This document shows positions 45,110-57,104 of a stretch of DNA of 64,000 nt, one piece after another; position 1 is the stretch's first letter; each line of letters begins with the position of its first letter. A program made the position numbers and the translations under genes. Origin of the DNA: Gnetum montanum (Eukaryota; Streptophyta; Gnetopsida; Gnetales; Gnetaceae); NCBI GenBank assembly GCA_015680685.1, contig MNCI01002233.1, forward strand, positions 193,888 to 257,887, in the 5' to 3' direction. The notes under the pieces were generated by a model. The model saw only the letters and a list, made by a program, of their open reading frames with translations. It made no database searches and had not been told where the DNA came from.

Positions 45110-46440
45110 CCAGTGATATCACTATGACATAGTTAGACCTGATAGCCACCAAAGGGAAGCTAGTTATGGCTAAAGTTAGGGAAAAGCACGTGGAAGTAGA
45201 AGTGCAATGGTTACAACAAGAGTTGGCCACCCTAAGAGCCAAACGACAAGACCTTGCCTAGTTTGTTGCACCTAACTATCTAGAATAATTTAGGATGGAT
45301 TTTTTAGCAAAGTTGATGAGGAGAGCGTAGTTGTAGAATAAGAGAAAATGAAGGTAGTCTGGAATGCCTCAACCACTGATGCACAATCCTACACATATAT
45401 AAAAGCATTGACTATCGTGTAAGAGGAAAACAGGCAACTTGCCTTTGAAAATTCAAGGTTGACCATGATTGAAAAGCAAAAGAATATTCTTGAGGAGAGT
45501 GTCCACCAATTAAGAAAAAAAATCATGAGGGTAAGCTAGGACATTAATAAATTGGCCATAGAAAATAGAACCCTCTCAATGGAGGATGTTCAAACTATTC
45601 AACAAAAGTCTACAATAGAAATCAGCACATGGCAAAATGAGGCCAAGAAGCATGAAAAACTAAAGGAACACTTCCGTGACCAAGTAGGCATGTATAAAAT
45701 AATAAATCAGAAGGAAATCCATATGGCTAAAGTTTTCATGAGGTTCCTATTAGCACAAAATCCTAAGTGGCAGCCAATTCTGGATAGCTATGCACTGGTT
45801 TAGTAGGTGGAAGTAAAGAATAATGACCTGTAGATTGAAGATATGAAAGAATACATGGCATTGGCTAACCTCAAATATGTCAAACTTGCCATGTTAACAT
45901 CATTTCAACCTCAAAACAAGCTAGAGAAGTATGTAGCGACCACCTATGCATTATATGAAAAATATTTTGCAAATCAAAAAGATGCTTTGCAAAAGCTCCA
46001 TGTTGCAAACTCAGAATTAGAGGTGATCAAAGCTTGCTACCATGGATAGAGGGATGTTGACTCAAACCTAGCTAGGATATTGATAGATGATCACAAATTA
46101 AGATAAAAAGATAGTACTTTTGAGAAAGAACAATGATAGTTTGCAGCCTAGTACCTAAAGGCCAATCAAATGTTTCCATAGCTATCATGTTCTTGGGATG
46201 TGCTAGTGTCAACACACATCAATTCAGCAGCCTAGATGGTACATGACCCATAGATGGAAGAAGAAAAGTTCTAAGCATCACTTCATCACTACAAATTTCA
46301 CAAGCCTTATGAAAAAGGGAAGCAACAAATGGAGTAGCCATCACCTCCGGGCACCACATGAGCTTCCTAGTTTTTGTGTTGTAACATTGTGTTCTATTTT
46401 TGTACTACACCACTATGACATGTAAGAGTCAATTATTTTT
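45110..46440 (+). pseudogene. 3' gene of element A, second part
   Basis: Continuation of the gene interrupted at 14654. It aligns with the coiled-coil and tail parts of element C's 3' gene: KSTIEISTWQNEAKKHEKL here against STIEIAS-stop-RKEALKFE in C, and a CSWDV tail. The open stretches 45552-45803 and 45843-46049 are in one frame separated by stops. Length fits the C gene when both halves are added. Confidence 0.75.
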
Positions 46441-46531
46441 TTTTTATTTAAGTCATTCAATAATTCCATACCTTCCCAATATCTTGTACAAAACTTGTTC
46501 CTCATTTTATTTAACTCAAGGATGATTTTTC

Positions 46532-47426
46532 ATTCAGTTGTGGGGTATGATGAGTTATGAGTCGATCAACCTCAATATTAGAGCCCTAATATCAAATACC
46601 CAATATCAAAGCCTAGGAAGAGATGTTGGATATCTGATATCATCTCCTTCATGCTATCCTATAAATATAGTGCTTGGGTGCATGGTTAAAATATAATAGA
46701 GAGAAGATAGTTTTAGTTCTTAGTTATTGATAATCTTTTTGAGAGTCATGTTATTCTCAATGCATACCCATAATGTGATGTTTGTAATCATATGACACCT
46801 TTGTTCAAGTGTGACGTACTTGGACATGTTACATGATTGGAAATAAGATTGAGATTACTTTCATCATTGCCGCATTCACTTAGATTTATTATTACTTTAA
46901 TTATTTATTTAATAGTTTAAGTATTTTCTATTCTTCTTAGTTGACATTTCCATTTATTTCTATTTACTATTCTTGTCATTAAGTGGAATGTGTACACCTT
47001 AATCACAAGCGTTTAAGTGTAAGTACTTGGTAATCTAGTAGTGTATCATTTAGTACACCCAATGACATACTCTTAGCAATTCCAAAAGCAATCTCATGAA
47101 GTCTAAGACACATACAAACCATTAAGAGTGTACACCCATCACACATAGGCTAGTTAGATTTTACTTTCCCCTATTTAATAGCTTAATTAATTCATCTCTT
47201 TATCATCATTAGGAGTAGCATAGGATTAGACAACATCATATGCCTCACTCTAGACTAAACCATACATGACAAAGCTATCACTAGTCCAAGTGGGAAGATA
47301 GTGAACTACGATCAAAGTATAACAATCTAGATGCCACAACTAGCCCCATCCATGAAATTCAACTAGATCATGCATGAATTCTTGTGGTTCATATAGTTGT
47401 ACATAGGGGTACCTTGCCACTCATCA
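46532..47426 (+). repeat. Polypurine tract and 3' LTR of element A
   Basis: GTTGTGGGGTA precedes TGATGAGTTATG at 46548. The U3 is rich in GATATC / AATATC motifs (46590-46640), with TATAAATA at 46660-46667. It ends CACTCATCA at 47426. The distal half pairs with 8137-8591. Confidence 0.85.
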
Positions 47427-47439
47427 ATTACTAACCTTA

Positions 47440-47670
47440 GGTAAAAAAAATATAAAAATGATAAAAATCATGTGTCTCAATTACACTTAACCATACAACT
47501 AAACCTCACAAGTGTATTTGAGAAGACAATGATTTTTTCACAATTAGATTCACCTCATAGATTGAATCCTATGTACAAGAACACTAGGAATCCATGGAAT
47601 CCGACTGGATCATGCATGAACACCTTAGTGATTTGTATGGTTGGGTGTAGGGGTACCTTGCCACTCATCA
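47440..47670 (+). repeat. LTR end of a C-type element (G), flanking element A
   Basis: Matches the last 230 bp of element C's LTRs (GCCTCAATTACACTTAACCA-like through CACTCATCA). It begins directly after A's right flank, so A probably inserted in this LTR; the remainder would lie left of the window. Confidence 0.7.
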
Positions 47671-48074
47671 CTTATGAACTAGAATATTAAATGCTTAAAG
47701 ACAAGAAAGTAAACTCATTCAAAGTAAAATGCTAGAAAGGAAACTTAAACTAATCCAAGTACTATAATGGATAGAAGAAATCTTGATTTTATTTTTGTTC
47801 ATGAAACTATGTCCAACTACATGTTTCACTCAAATAAAATCTTGTAAAATCAATTCAATTTATATTGTACCCACTCAAAGGGAAAAGTTTACTAAGTTCT
47901 ATGGAAAGAAACTGTAAGAGTTTAGATAAGAAATCAAAGAAATGGGACCATAAATGCTACTAGTGTGGCACTAAGTAGACTAGTGTTGACTATATGCACC
48001 AATGCATTAAGAGATGCCTTAACACGATAACATCGACAAGCATGCATCAATGTAGCTACCTTATTGATGCTTCA
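47671..48074 (-). repeat. 3' LTR of element F, U3 side
   Basis: Minus strand: CCATGGAGGTACAA then TGAAGCATCAATAAG. The U3 has inverted GATGCAT / ATGCATC / GCATTAA motifs over about 90 bp, the same motif as at 51612-51672 inside F. Confidence 0.6.
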
Positions 48075-48299
48075 TTGTACCTCCATGGCTAACTAAAAAC
48101 TCATCCTTGAGTAAACAAAAATGGAATCAAGTTTATTTAAAAATTTGAAAAAGTATGAAATTAATTGATTATTTGACTTTAACAAATAAAAAAACTCTTT
48201 AGTGCCATGTTGTATGAATTATAAAATTGGTGCAATTTATAAAAAATTAGGACACTTGAATAAAATTTAGTAGATGCCTATTGGATGGATGGAGATAGA

Positions 48300-51170
48300 T
48301 GAAATATTTACACTATGCATAGAAGTGGATGCTCTTATGATGCAAAGGATTCTTCATCATATCCTAGCACTATTGAAGGCCTAGGTTGTCATGCTGTAGC
48401 TACTAAAAATTGAAAGACATCTTGAAGTACCTTCATCTTTTCTTCTTTGCCTCATGGATTGTGAATAGTCCAGTCTACTTCACCTAGATGTGTTAGTGTT
48501 AAAATATCCCATGGGCACTATATAGTAGGAAACTTCTCCTTCATATTAACAAATCAAACTACAAATTGTTTACATTCAATGTTGAATATTTAGACAAGAT
48601 TTTATAGCTTTGGTAGTTACTTACTGTCTTGGTCAGGTTCTTAGTAATAGATGATTCATTTGTGAATTTTCTTTCGAGAACTTCAAGCTTTGCATTAACC
48701 ACTTCTAACATCTATTTAGTCTCTTTGTGAAGCTTGAACTCCATCTCATAGATGAGGTAAGAGCTAGCCACCTACTTTCTAGTTTTGTTCTAGGCCTTTT
48801 CATTGTTAACATTTCTAAGTTTACATATTGAAGCTTGGTAAGACCCATGTATCATTCATCTTCTTGATCTACAACTTCTTCAAGCATATCTCTACTTGGT
48901 TATATGAGTTGATTCCATCAAAGATAGGCTACCACACATCGTCTCTTTGTTAGAGTTGCTAAAGTGCCTCATTTCTCTTTACTTCAACCAACTTAATTTC
49001 CTTTTTATTAACTTCCTTAAGCATGCTAACTTGGTATCTGTAGTGGTTTTTAACTCATTCATATTTCAAGGCTTTATTCTTCTAGGTGGCAACCTCAATT
49101 GCATTTTTCTAGTGAAGAGCTTGAACCTCCTCAATTTAGAGATTCTTATGTTCTACATCCAACCTTCTCATATCCAAGTTCACCTTGGCACAATGTTCCC
49201 AGCATTGATGAATGTACTCCACCATTTGATCTTTTTCTACTCATCATTCTACAAGTGATGATTATCATGGGTTGGTACTAGGTTTTCTTTCTGAACTTGA
49301 TGGAGGTCATGGTCAATGGCATTTGCCATTACTTCTAATAAGGATGCATCAAAGATTGACATCTCCTTAGAATTTTTAGCTTTTTAGTATTTCTGCTAAA
49401 GCTATTGGAAAGCTTCATCTCTAGTGAGTTCTAGCTTGAAAATGATAGGATCATATAAATGAGCTCTAAGTTTTAGAACCTCAATGGCCAACCATGGATT
49501 ACTAATGGTGGTCTTCTTAAGTTGCACATTTGCAATTAGTAGCTTATCCCTTGTCTCCAATAGTTGTAATTAGGTAGCTAATATGTCTTCTAGAAGATCA
49601 AATATCTTCAAAATTGGTTTCCTAGCTCTCACTAGTTGTTTCAACCCTTCTTCATGTTAGGTAGCACTTATTCTTCTACTTCTTGCTCTTACAACTACTT
49701 GTATATCCTCTATGACAACAATATTACGGACATATGCAATAGGAGCACTTAGAGCTTCTCCAACATGATCCACCACCACCTTTGTTACTATCTCTTGATC
49801 TTTATGTGGCATAACTAGAACCATTGTGTCCTCACCTTCTTCTAGTATTATAGAGAAGTCTACTACATTCCTAGAAATTTTAAGGAATGCTTACCATCGT
49901 ATGGACATAGTAACTTCTCTAGCACTAGAATTAGAATGAATGGATGTCTCATTTCTTTATGACAAGAATAATGATCTCATCTCATTATCTAGTAAGTTTA
50001 TGGTTCTTGTGACCTCATTTAGATGTCTCATGGCTAGATAGTATACCAAAGATTCTCCATCACCTATGGAGGCTTGCTATTATTGCAACTATTACTTTCT
50101 AAGTTTCCTTAGGTGCTCTATAGTTACTAGAATTTCAATTGTTATCTTTGATGCTACATGTGGTGGTGGTGGTGTTGGTGGTTGCTCCTCCTCTTGAAGC
50201 TTGGCAGGAGCTTTATCTTTCATCATTTCTTACTAGGATGCAACAAGAGCTCTACAAACCTCATCATTTGAGCAGTAGGCTATCCCTCCCATTTTACAAA
50301 TTTTTCTAATGATGCATGGAAAGAGACGTGTTCCTCTACCCTTTTCATTCTCCTTGAAACATATTTCAATTTTAAGGAAGATGAGTTGTGGTAAGTTAAC
50401 TCAAAATTTTTAGCTTAGAGTTGCACATGGCATGGTAGAGAAGCTTGTGATCTTGCTTGGCCTCATTGTTAGATTAAGGTGGTAGGCTACAATATTGAAG
50501 TATTCTTGCTGTAACTTAGTGAGGGCACTATACTCTTTACGATCCACTTCATAGCATCACTCAACCCACTCATATGTGGCATCTAGGTTTACTTGAGTAG
50601 ATATTTCTACTAGCTTTACCCTAGTGTTAAGCAATCTAAGGGTCTCTATAATTTTCTTAATTAAGTAGAAGATGATTATATCCTTAGTTTTAACAATGGC
50701 ATCTCCTTGTCGATTATTATAGAAGAGGTAAATTTTTCCCATGTGCCATTTTCCACTGTTGAAGAAAAGAGGCCATAGTGGAGACCCTTAAAGTTGTATT
50801 CTAACCTCTTCTAGTGCAAGCTATAGGAATGGTTTGAAATTTAGCTCCTAAAGAATGAAGCTTTGGATTTCCCTGGTACTAACCTTCTCTAAGTAGGCTT
50901 TTATGATTGTGACCTCTAGATTAGATCATGGTCTTAGGCCTTCATCCCACTTAGATTGCCTTGTTTTTGTTGTAGGAATTTTTTGGATAGATTCCACTCA
51001 AGATTCTTACATAAGGGCCCAATAGCATGACTAGCCTTGGCTACTTTCTCTTAGGTTTGTTGTTGTGGTTATTGTTATTAGCTCCTCTCATTATGTGGTT
51101 GTTTCTTCTTAGGCTATGATGGTCCTCCTACATGTAGTCCTCTCCTAGGTATTATTTGTGATTAGAAACA
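48300..51170 (-). pseudogene. 3' gene of element F
   Basis: Minus-strand copy of the Athila 3' gene. WHMGKIYLFYNN at 50745 corresponds to the KWYLGE / VHGRDIYLL positions of A and C; LFPCIIRKICKMGGIAY at about 50320 corresponds to LPFPCLIQKLYKRVGI; KLQEEEQPPTPPPP at about 50190 corresponds to QEEQPPPPFP of C; the coiled-coil part follows towards 48300. Stops and shifts are many. The plus-strand open frames at 48947-49281 are shadows. Confidence 0.7.
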
Positions 51171-51611
51171 TAACCTAGGATTATTTTCTATCCATAATCT
51201 TAGTTTTCTTTGGATACCTTTCTTTTGTTCAATCAAGTTATGTTTATTGGTTAAATGTTATGATTTTATCATCAAGTTCTAATTTCGTGATCACAAGGAT
51301 ATAATATTATTTTTTATTATTTTATATATGCTTTAATGAGGCTGATTGTTGATATTAACTCTTGTGATCATTAATTTAATATTATTTTAATATCTTATCC
51401 ATGGAAATTTGGAAAAATTTTCTATGAAAACTTAGTGTTTGTTTCCTCCATGATGAAAAGCTTATCTATAGTAGCTTGAGGATCAAAGAATGGATGAAAT
51501 TGGTTAAACTAGTGAGAATTTATGACTCTTGGAAGACTCTTAGCTTTGAAAAATGGCAAACGTTATTCTTACATTTATGAAAAATGATGAAAAATAAGTT
51601 AAGTATCATGC

Positions 51612-51672
51612 ATATTGATAATATTTTTGTATCATGTCAATAGGGATGCATTGATGAGGATGCATTAACATA
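51612..51672 (-). promoter_or_regulatory. Internal U3-like block of element F
   Basis: On the minus strand: TTAATGCATCC...CATCAATGCATCC, the same inverted motif as in F's LTR (47994-48084). It sits about 140 bp upstream of the decayed donor, the same place as in C. Confidence 0.45.
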
Positions 51673-52700
51673 GCTATTCATATTAATTTTTCACTCAAAT
51701 ATTTTGAGGGGTGTTTGAATGAGTTTGAGGTCAAAAAAAGAGCCAAATGGAAACTAAAAGGCTAGAAAATCATAGCAACAATACAATTGAGGGCATGGTT
51801 TAAGAAATTGAAGAGATTTGAGTATGTGGGATGAGTTATTGGAGGATGTTTCTTATGTCAAAGTTGAGCAAAAACTCAAGATTATAAGCTATTGAGATGA
51901 TCAATATTTCCTTGGGGTTAGGGAATTAAACTAAAAGTAAATCAAAAGATATGTAAGTGGATCCTCCCCATAGAAGGCTTATGCCTAATATGCCCTTGCA
52001 TAACATCATCACAAGGAGTCTGTAGGCACCCAAGATGATGAATGGTTATTTTTAGCTAAACTCCATATCCATATGAGATAATTTTCTAGGATTATATAAA
52101 CTATTATCCAAAACTATCAATTTACCATGGCATGAGATAGTGAGGTGAGAGAAATTGGAGTGAGTGAATGGTAAATAGAGAATAGTAGATGAATAATTTG
52201 TAGCATTGTTGCATGAGATCCTTAGTTGAATTTATGATTAATATGACTTAATACTAGTCTATTTCAAGTTTAGACTAAGTCCATTTCAATTATAGTGATC
52301 CCACATTAATGTATCCCTTTCTGTCCACCATCAAGAGCCTAGAACTACCACAAAGGACAACCACTATTCCAAGAAAATAAGAAAAAAGAAGAAGGAAGTA
52401 GGTATGACCTTACTTAGAGGGATGCCTTCAAACATGAGTAACGTCTTTCGAACTCCATAACCAATGCTTGTAGTCCATGACATTATCTAAGGGATGTACT
52501 TTGAATTTACATTTTTTTACAAGAATCACATCATATAGAGACATGCTTCTTTTTATTGTTGATAGAAGGAGTGATAATATACCAATGAGGATCCATAGAA
52601 CCAAAGAAGAAAAATGAGAAAAGAACATAATAAATATCCTTGAGGTTACATCCTTTTCCATTTCCACCTGGTCCATTTCCAATTTTTTGGATAATAAGAT

Positions 52701-55039
52701 CCTATGTTACTTTTTAGTTTCTATGTCAAATTGTCACACTCACAAAAATTAAACTTAGAAAATAAGTAAACTTAATTATCAATGAGGTATGTAATAAATA
52801 AAATTCAACCATTTAATAAGCCCTTAAACACTTTTCAAACCATATAAGCATACAAATTAGCTTGAAAACTTAATAACTTAGAAACCACTTGAAAATCCAC
52901 GTTAACTTATTTATGCCTACTTAGGCCTTGTTACAACATACCATTAGAGTTTAATAGAAGAATCCATATTCATGGAAAAAAATACAAATTCATGCAAGGA
53001 AAAAACCTAAAATAAAATATATAAAAAATGATCTTTCATCTAATGTTAATTCTTCTACTAATTTCTTCTTATCCACCGACAAAGTGTCTTATAAGATCTA
53101 TGTGAAATACATGCATGATAATACCTTCATAATAGAGGAAATCCACCTTGAAGCTCCTTGGATAAAACTGGAAGATGGGGCCCATGTTGTAAAGCACATT
53201 GTTAGAACCAACAAAAAATACCATTAGCCTATTTATTAATTAATATCATTACCAATTATTATTAATGAATAATGACCATTAGCCCATTATTTACATTTAC
53301 TAGTGATATTTCATGTGCTACCACATCGAACTTATAATAACTATAAGATTCATAATGACTTAAACTATCCATAAAAACTCTTTATTATGAATCTTACCTC
53401 TCTAGACCACCTTCATAAATGTCCAAATATTGGGTTAAATGTATGATTAACATCAATCCTTTAGCTAGCCTAAGCTCTTAACTCCTTCAGCTACCCTAAG
53501 CTCTTAACTCCTTTAGCTATCCTAAGCTCTTAACTCCTCACGATCACTTACACATCACTAGGTTGATAGAATCCTTTAAACCAAATTTACCATGATATGA
53601 CTAATCAGCTAGCATGTCACTAGTTTGAAAAATTCCTCCAAATCCACTTTACCATGGTAAGACCTACAAGTTCTACATTAGTTATGTCACATTACAATTT
53701 CCAAAATCAAGTCATTCCATAATCATGATGACATCACTTTGTAATAAATGATGTAATTGTTAAAATAATACTTAAAATGGCTTTTTATAATAATAATTAT
53801 ATCTCTTTAGTTGACCTTTGGGGATTTAACCTAAGGTCTTTATATCCAAGGAATTAGAGGCCATATCAGCATGGAGTTATAGAGCTAGTAAAGGAAAGTA
53901 ACATGTAATAGGTAAAGTGGAATAAGAAGGTAACTAGAGATCCATTTTAGTCAAGTGCAAACTTAACAATGATGATCATGCAAAATTTTCTTTAAGGAAT
54001 GGATGTCAAATTAAGATAACCCTAAGAGCATGATCAATATAAATTATTTTCACATTAATAATGTCTTTTTTATTTTCTTCTACATTTTATCTATCACATT
54101 CATTAAGCATAATGTTGAATGTTACTTATATTTAACATTTACCATGATATTTATGAATGGGATTTTAAAATTGGTATTAGAGTAAATCATGATCCAACAC
54201 CAATCAAAATCAAGAGTCATCTATAATCCAACGATGAATCACGAGCCATGATCTAGGATGAGTCATCAACCATTGTCAAATGTGCATCATGTCCAAGACA
54301 AACCCTGACAACTAAGAATATTTATTTTTATTAACATTCATGGATATTAGTAACTAATTTTGATGAGATATAACTATGCATCCAAAAAATACATCAACCA
54401 TAAGAGATTCCAATAAGACAAGGATGAAATTGATCTAAATAGGAATGGAAGAAACTATAACAAAGGATGTATATTACTATAGAAAAAAAGAAACTATTCA
54501 TATCAATTATAAACTACAAAAAACTAAAAATAACTTAGGATAGTAGTCTCCATAGGAGGCTTAGATCAAATCCCAATAGAACACCCAACTCAAGCTCCTT
54601 TCATGTTTTGAATCAATGCTACTTAGCCAACCATCTTTTCAGGATGTCCATGATGAACAACATGTAGTAGCTCAATATGTTGTACTCTATTAGCATCTCT
54701 TGAGGTGCCTGTGGCTTCTCCTCACATAGCCATAGCATTGGCTACATGTAATTCATGGTAACAAGATCACTTGAATATATAATCTAGAACAACTCATTCC
54801 AATCATGCATCCTTGACTTACCAAATGTCTTGCATAGCATTTTCTAAATGTTGCTAGAGATCAGCAATGTCATGTCCCTTATTACATGTGTCAATTCCTT
54901 ATACATGTTTACTAATGGTTTCATGGTAGGATCACTACTATTTGCTACATGAAATAAAATACCCACCATAATTAGATGACCTACAATAGCTTCCTCCAAA
55001 TTTTTTCAGTTGTTATGAAGGGAAGAGACGTAACGAAAA
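52701..55039. other. AT-rich unassigned stretch
   Basis: No domain or LTR end recognised on either strand. It could be the pol side of element F, decayed beyond recognition, or older insertions. It contains the short tandem repeat at 53470-53545. Confidence 0.4.
53470..53545 (+). repeat. 26-bp tandem repeat, three copies
   Basis: Units start at 53470, 53496 and 53522, each CTAAGCTCTTAACTCCTTY followed by AGCTAYC or a variant. Confidence 0.85.
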
Positions 55040-55833
55040 AATCACCTAGTCCAAAGTATTAATTCTTAAATTTTTATTCTATTTTGTGTGTGTTTTCTTA
55101 TGTTGGTCTTATTCTTGAGGAGTTTTGAATATTCTAGAGCCTTTGGAAGCTTATTGGAGACATCTGGAACTTCAACTTAGACATTTGAATATTTTGGATT
55201 CTACTTGTAAATATGTCTTTATCTGCCAAAATATGTCTTATTCTAGAAAAATACACCTTTTTTCTAAGCCTAGCTCTTAGCAAAGATGTCTTTCCAAGGC
55301 CAAAGATGTCTTCTCTATAGTTTTCTTCAATTCAAGAAAGATGTCTTTCCACTCCAAGGATGTCTTCTTTAATACATTTTAATAGATATTAATTTTTATT
55401 TTGGATATCAACGGAGATAAAAGGTTACTAAAGAAATTATAAATAACCATCAAAGACTTGATTTTGAGTAGACGAGAAGGGAGGTAAGAGAATAATATAA
55501 GTAAGAAAGATATTTTACTAAAACTATTATGTCTAATTGAGTGAAAGACAAGGGTGAGGTACTTAAAAGAGGTTTAAAGAATCTCTTATAAATGTTCTTA
55601 TCTTGAACTTATGCTTCTATGAACAATTGAGGAATTGAGAGGGAGCATGTATGACCTTTAATATCCTTGGAAGGTTTGAATTAAGGTTTGAATTAATGTA
55701 TTTCTCTATTTTAAGATTGATATAATAAAGAGAGAGATTCTCCATTTCCTTGTGTTTTTATTTTCTAAGCTAATTTACTTGGAAAGGTTATAGAATGGGT
55801 TCCTTTAGGGTTTATTGAGACAAATACATGTCA
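55040..55833 (+). repeat. 5' LTR of element H
   Basis: Pairs with 58896 onward: TATTAATTCTTAAATTTTT here against TATCAATCCTCAAGTGTTT there, differing only by transitions. It contains four AGATGTCTTTCC-type units at 55270-55365. Confidence 0.7.
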
Positions 55834-56149
55834 TATTAGTATTAGAGTATTTGGTTTAGAGGTACCCATACTTGAATTATTGATCTTTATTAGTCTTTGA
55901 AAAAAAATTTAAGAAATGGTATACTTGCATCTACTTAGGGTTTGAATGATCTAAGGCTACTAAATATTTCTTTGCACTTGTAAGATCAAGTTTCTTTTAT
56001 GATATTTAAGCATCACTTTTCTTGAAATATTTGTCTTTGAAGTTAATTATTTCAAATTTTCACTTTGGTGTTATAGCTTAGTGATTTCCCTTGATTTCAA
56101 ATTTTAATTTGCTTCTTTTTATTAATTTCAATTTTTCTTTTAGACCTAT

Positions 56150-57104
56150 TAAAGATATGACAACCAATTTTATTAATATGAAACATCTTAGAAGTGATAT
56201 GGAGGAGTTCAAGACTAACTTATGGAATATTGTTTGAGAAGAATTAAGAGAATATCTTCTAGCCATCAAGGAAGAAGAACAATGTAAGGTTTGATGAAGT
56301 AGACAGTAATAAGAAAAATTAGTTTTTAAGTATTTCTTATTTAATAAAAGAGTTCTCAATAATAAAATATTTCGAGGAAATTAAGAGCTTTATCAAATAG
56401 ACAAAAAAATCTTCAAAGTCCAAGATGGTGTATGCTATTAATCAAAGATAGTTTCTACCTCATAAGTCATGGTAGGTAAAGGATCAAAGGTAGTACTAGA
56501 AGGTATGAGACTCATTATTTTTGCAATTATTCTATACTTTATGATAAGGGAAAGAAGATTCTAAGACAATTTGAGATTATTTAATTGGAGATAGATGAGT
56601 CTTCTAGTAAAGGTATGTTCATGAATGATTGCATTAATACTATTTTTGGTGATCTACTATTAAAGCCATGAATAAAAGCTTACCATTTAAGTTGGAATCT
56701 TCAAAATCATATGAAGATCATGATAATTATTCCTTTGAGGTGAGGATCTATTGGATTTTGGGACTTCTATTTAAGATCTTAAACCTTAAAGTCTTGATGA
56801 TGTTGGATAGTCACATATTGTAGATCAATTTGAAAAAAATATGGATGAAAGAAGTCATGATGATGTAATTAAGTATAATCTTTCCCTTTTGAATAGTAGT
56901 AATGTCTTCCATGTTAAATCTAATGCATTTGATGCTAATCTTTCACTTCAAATTGAGAGTGATTTATTCAATTGTAATGTTATATATCATGATAATTGGG
57001 GTGATTATGATGAAATTGAAAGTCATCTTGTATATAATGGAAGAAATGTGACTTTTGATATTATTATTAGTGATAGTAAGTCTAATACTAGTAATTGTGT
57101 TTGA
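56150..57104 (+). pseudogene. Open pieces inside element H
   Basis: A short gag-like piece begins with ATG near 56157 (MTTNFINMKHLRSDMEEF) and is broken by a TGA. The open stretch 56841-57104 (87 aa, Asp/Asn-rich) is not recognised. A Lys-rich stretch follows at 57330-57400. No conserved catalytic motif is seen. Confidence 0.35.

Larger units (their letters stand above)
8137..47426 (+). mobile_element. Element A: Athila-like element without pol, split by B and C
   Basis: Its parts in order are: partial 5' LTR, tRNA-Asp primer site, gag (about 8750-11220), a 3' region with a U3-like block, the first half of the 3' gene (13199-14654), then elements B and C, then the rest of the 3' gene (45110-46440), a polypurine tract and the 3' LTR (46548-47426). 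Protease, reverse transcriptase and integrase are absent: gag passes at about 11220-11330 straight into sequence that in element C lies downstream of integrase. Ancestral length without B and C is about 9 kb plus the missing LTR part. Confidence 0.75.
47671..52700 (-). mobile_element. Element F: inverted Athila-like element, 3' part
   Basis: Read on the minus strand it shows a 3' region with a U3-like block (51672-51612), a mutated donor region and polypurine-like tract (51476-51450), a 3' gene (about 51170-48300), a polypurine tract (48095-48075) and the start of a 3' LTR (48074-47671). The LTR is cut at 47671 by the LTR end of element G. Its pol was not found; the region beyond 52700 is unclear. 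It is the outermost and probably oldest element of the nest. Confidence 0.65.

Noticed and set aside
48947-49258. Plus-strand open frame of 103 aa
   Set aside because: Lies opposite the coiled-coil part of the 3' gene of element F and has no recognisable domain.
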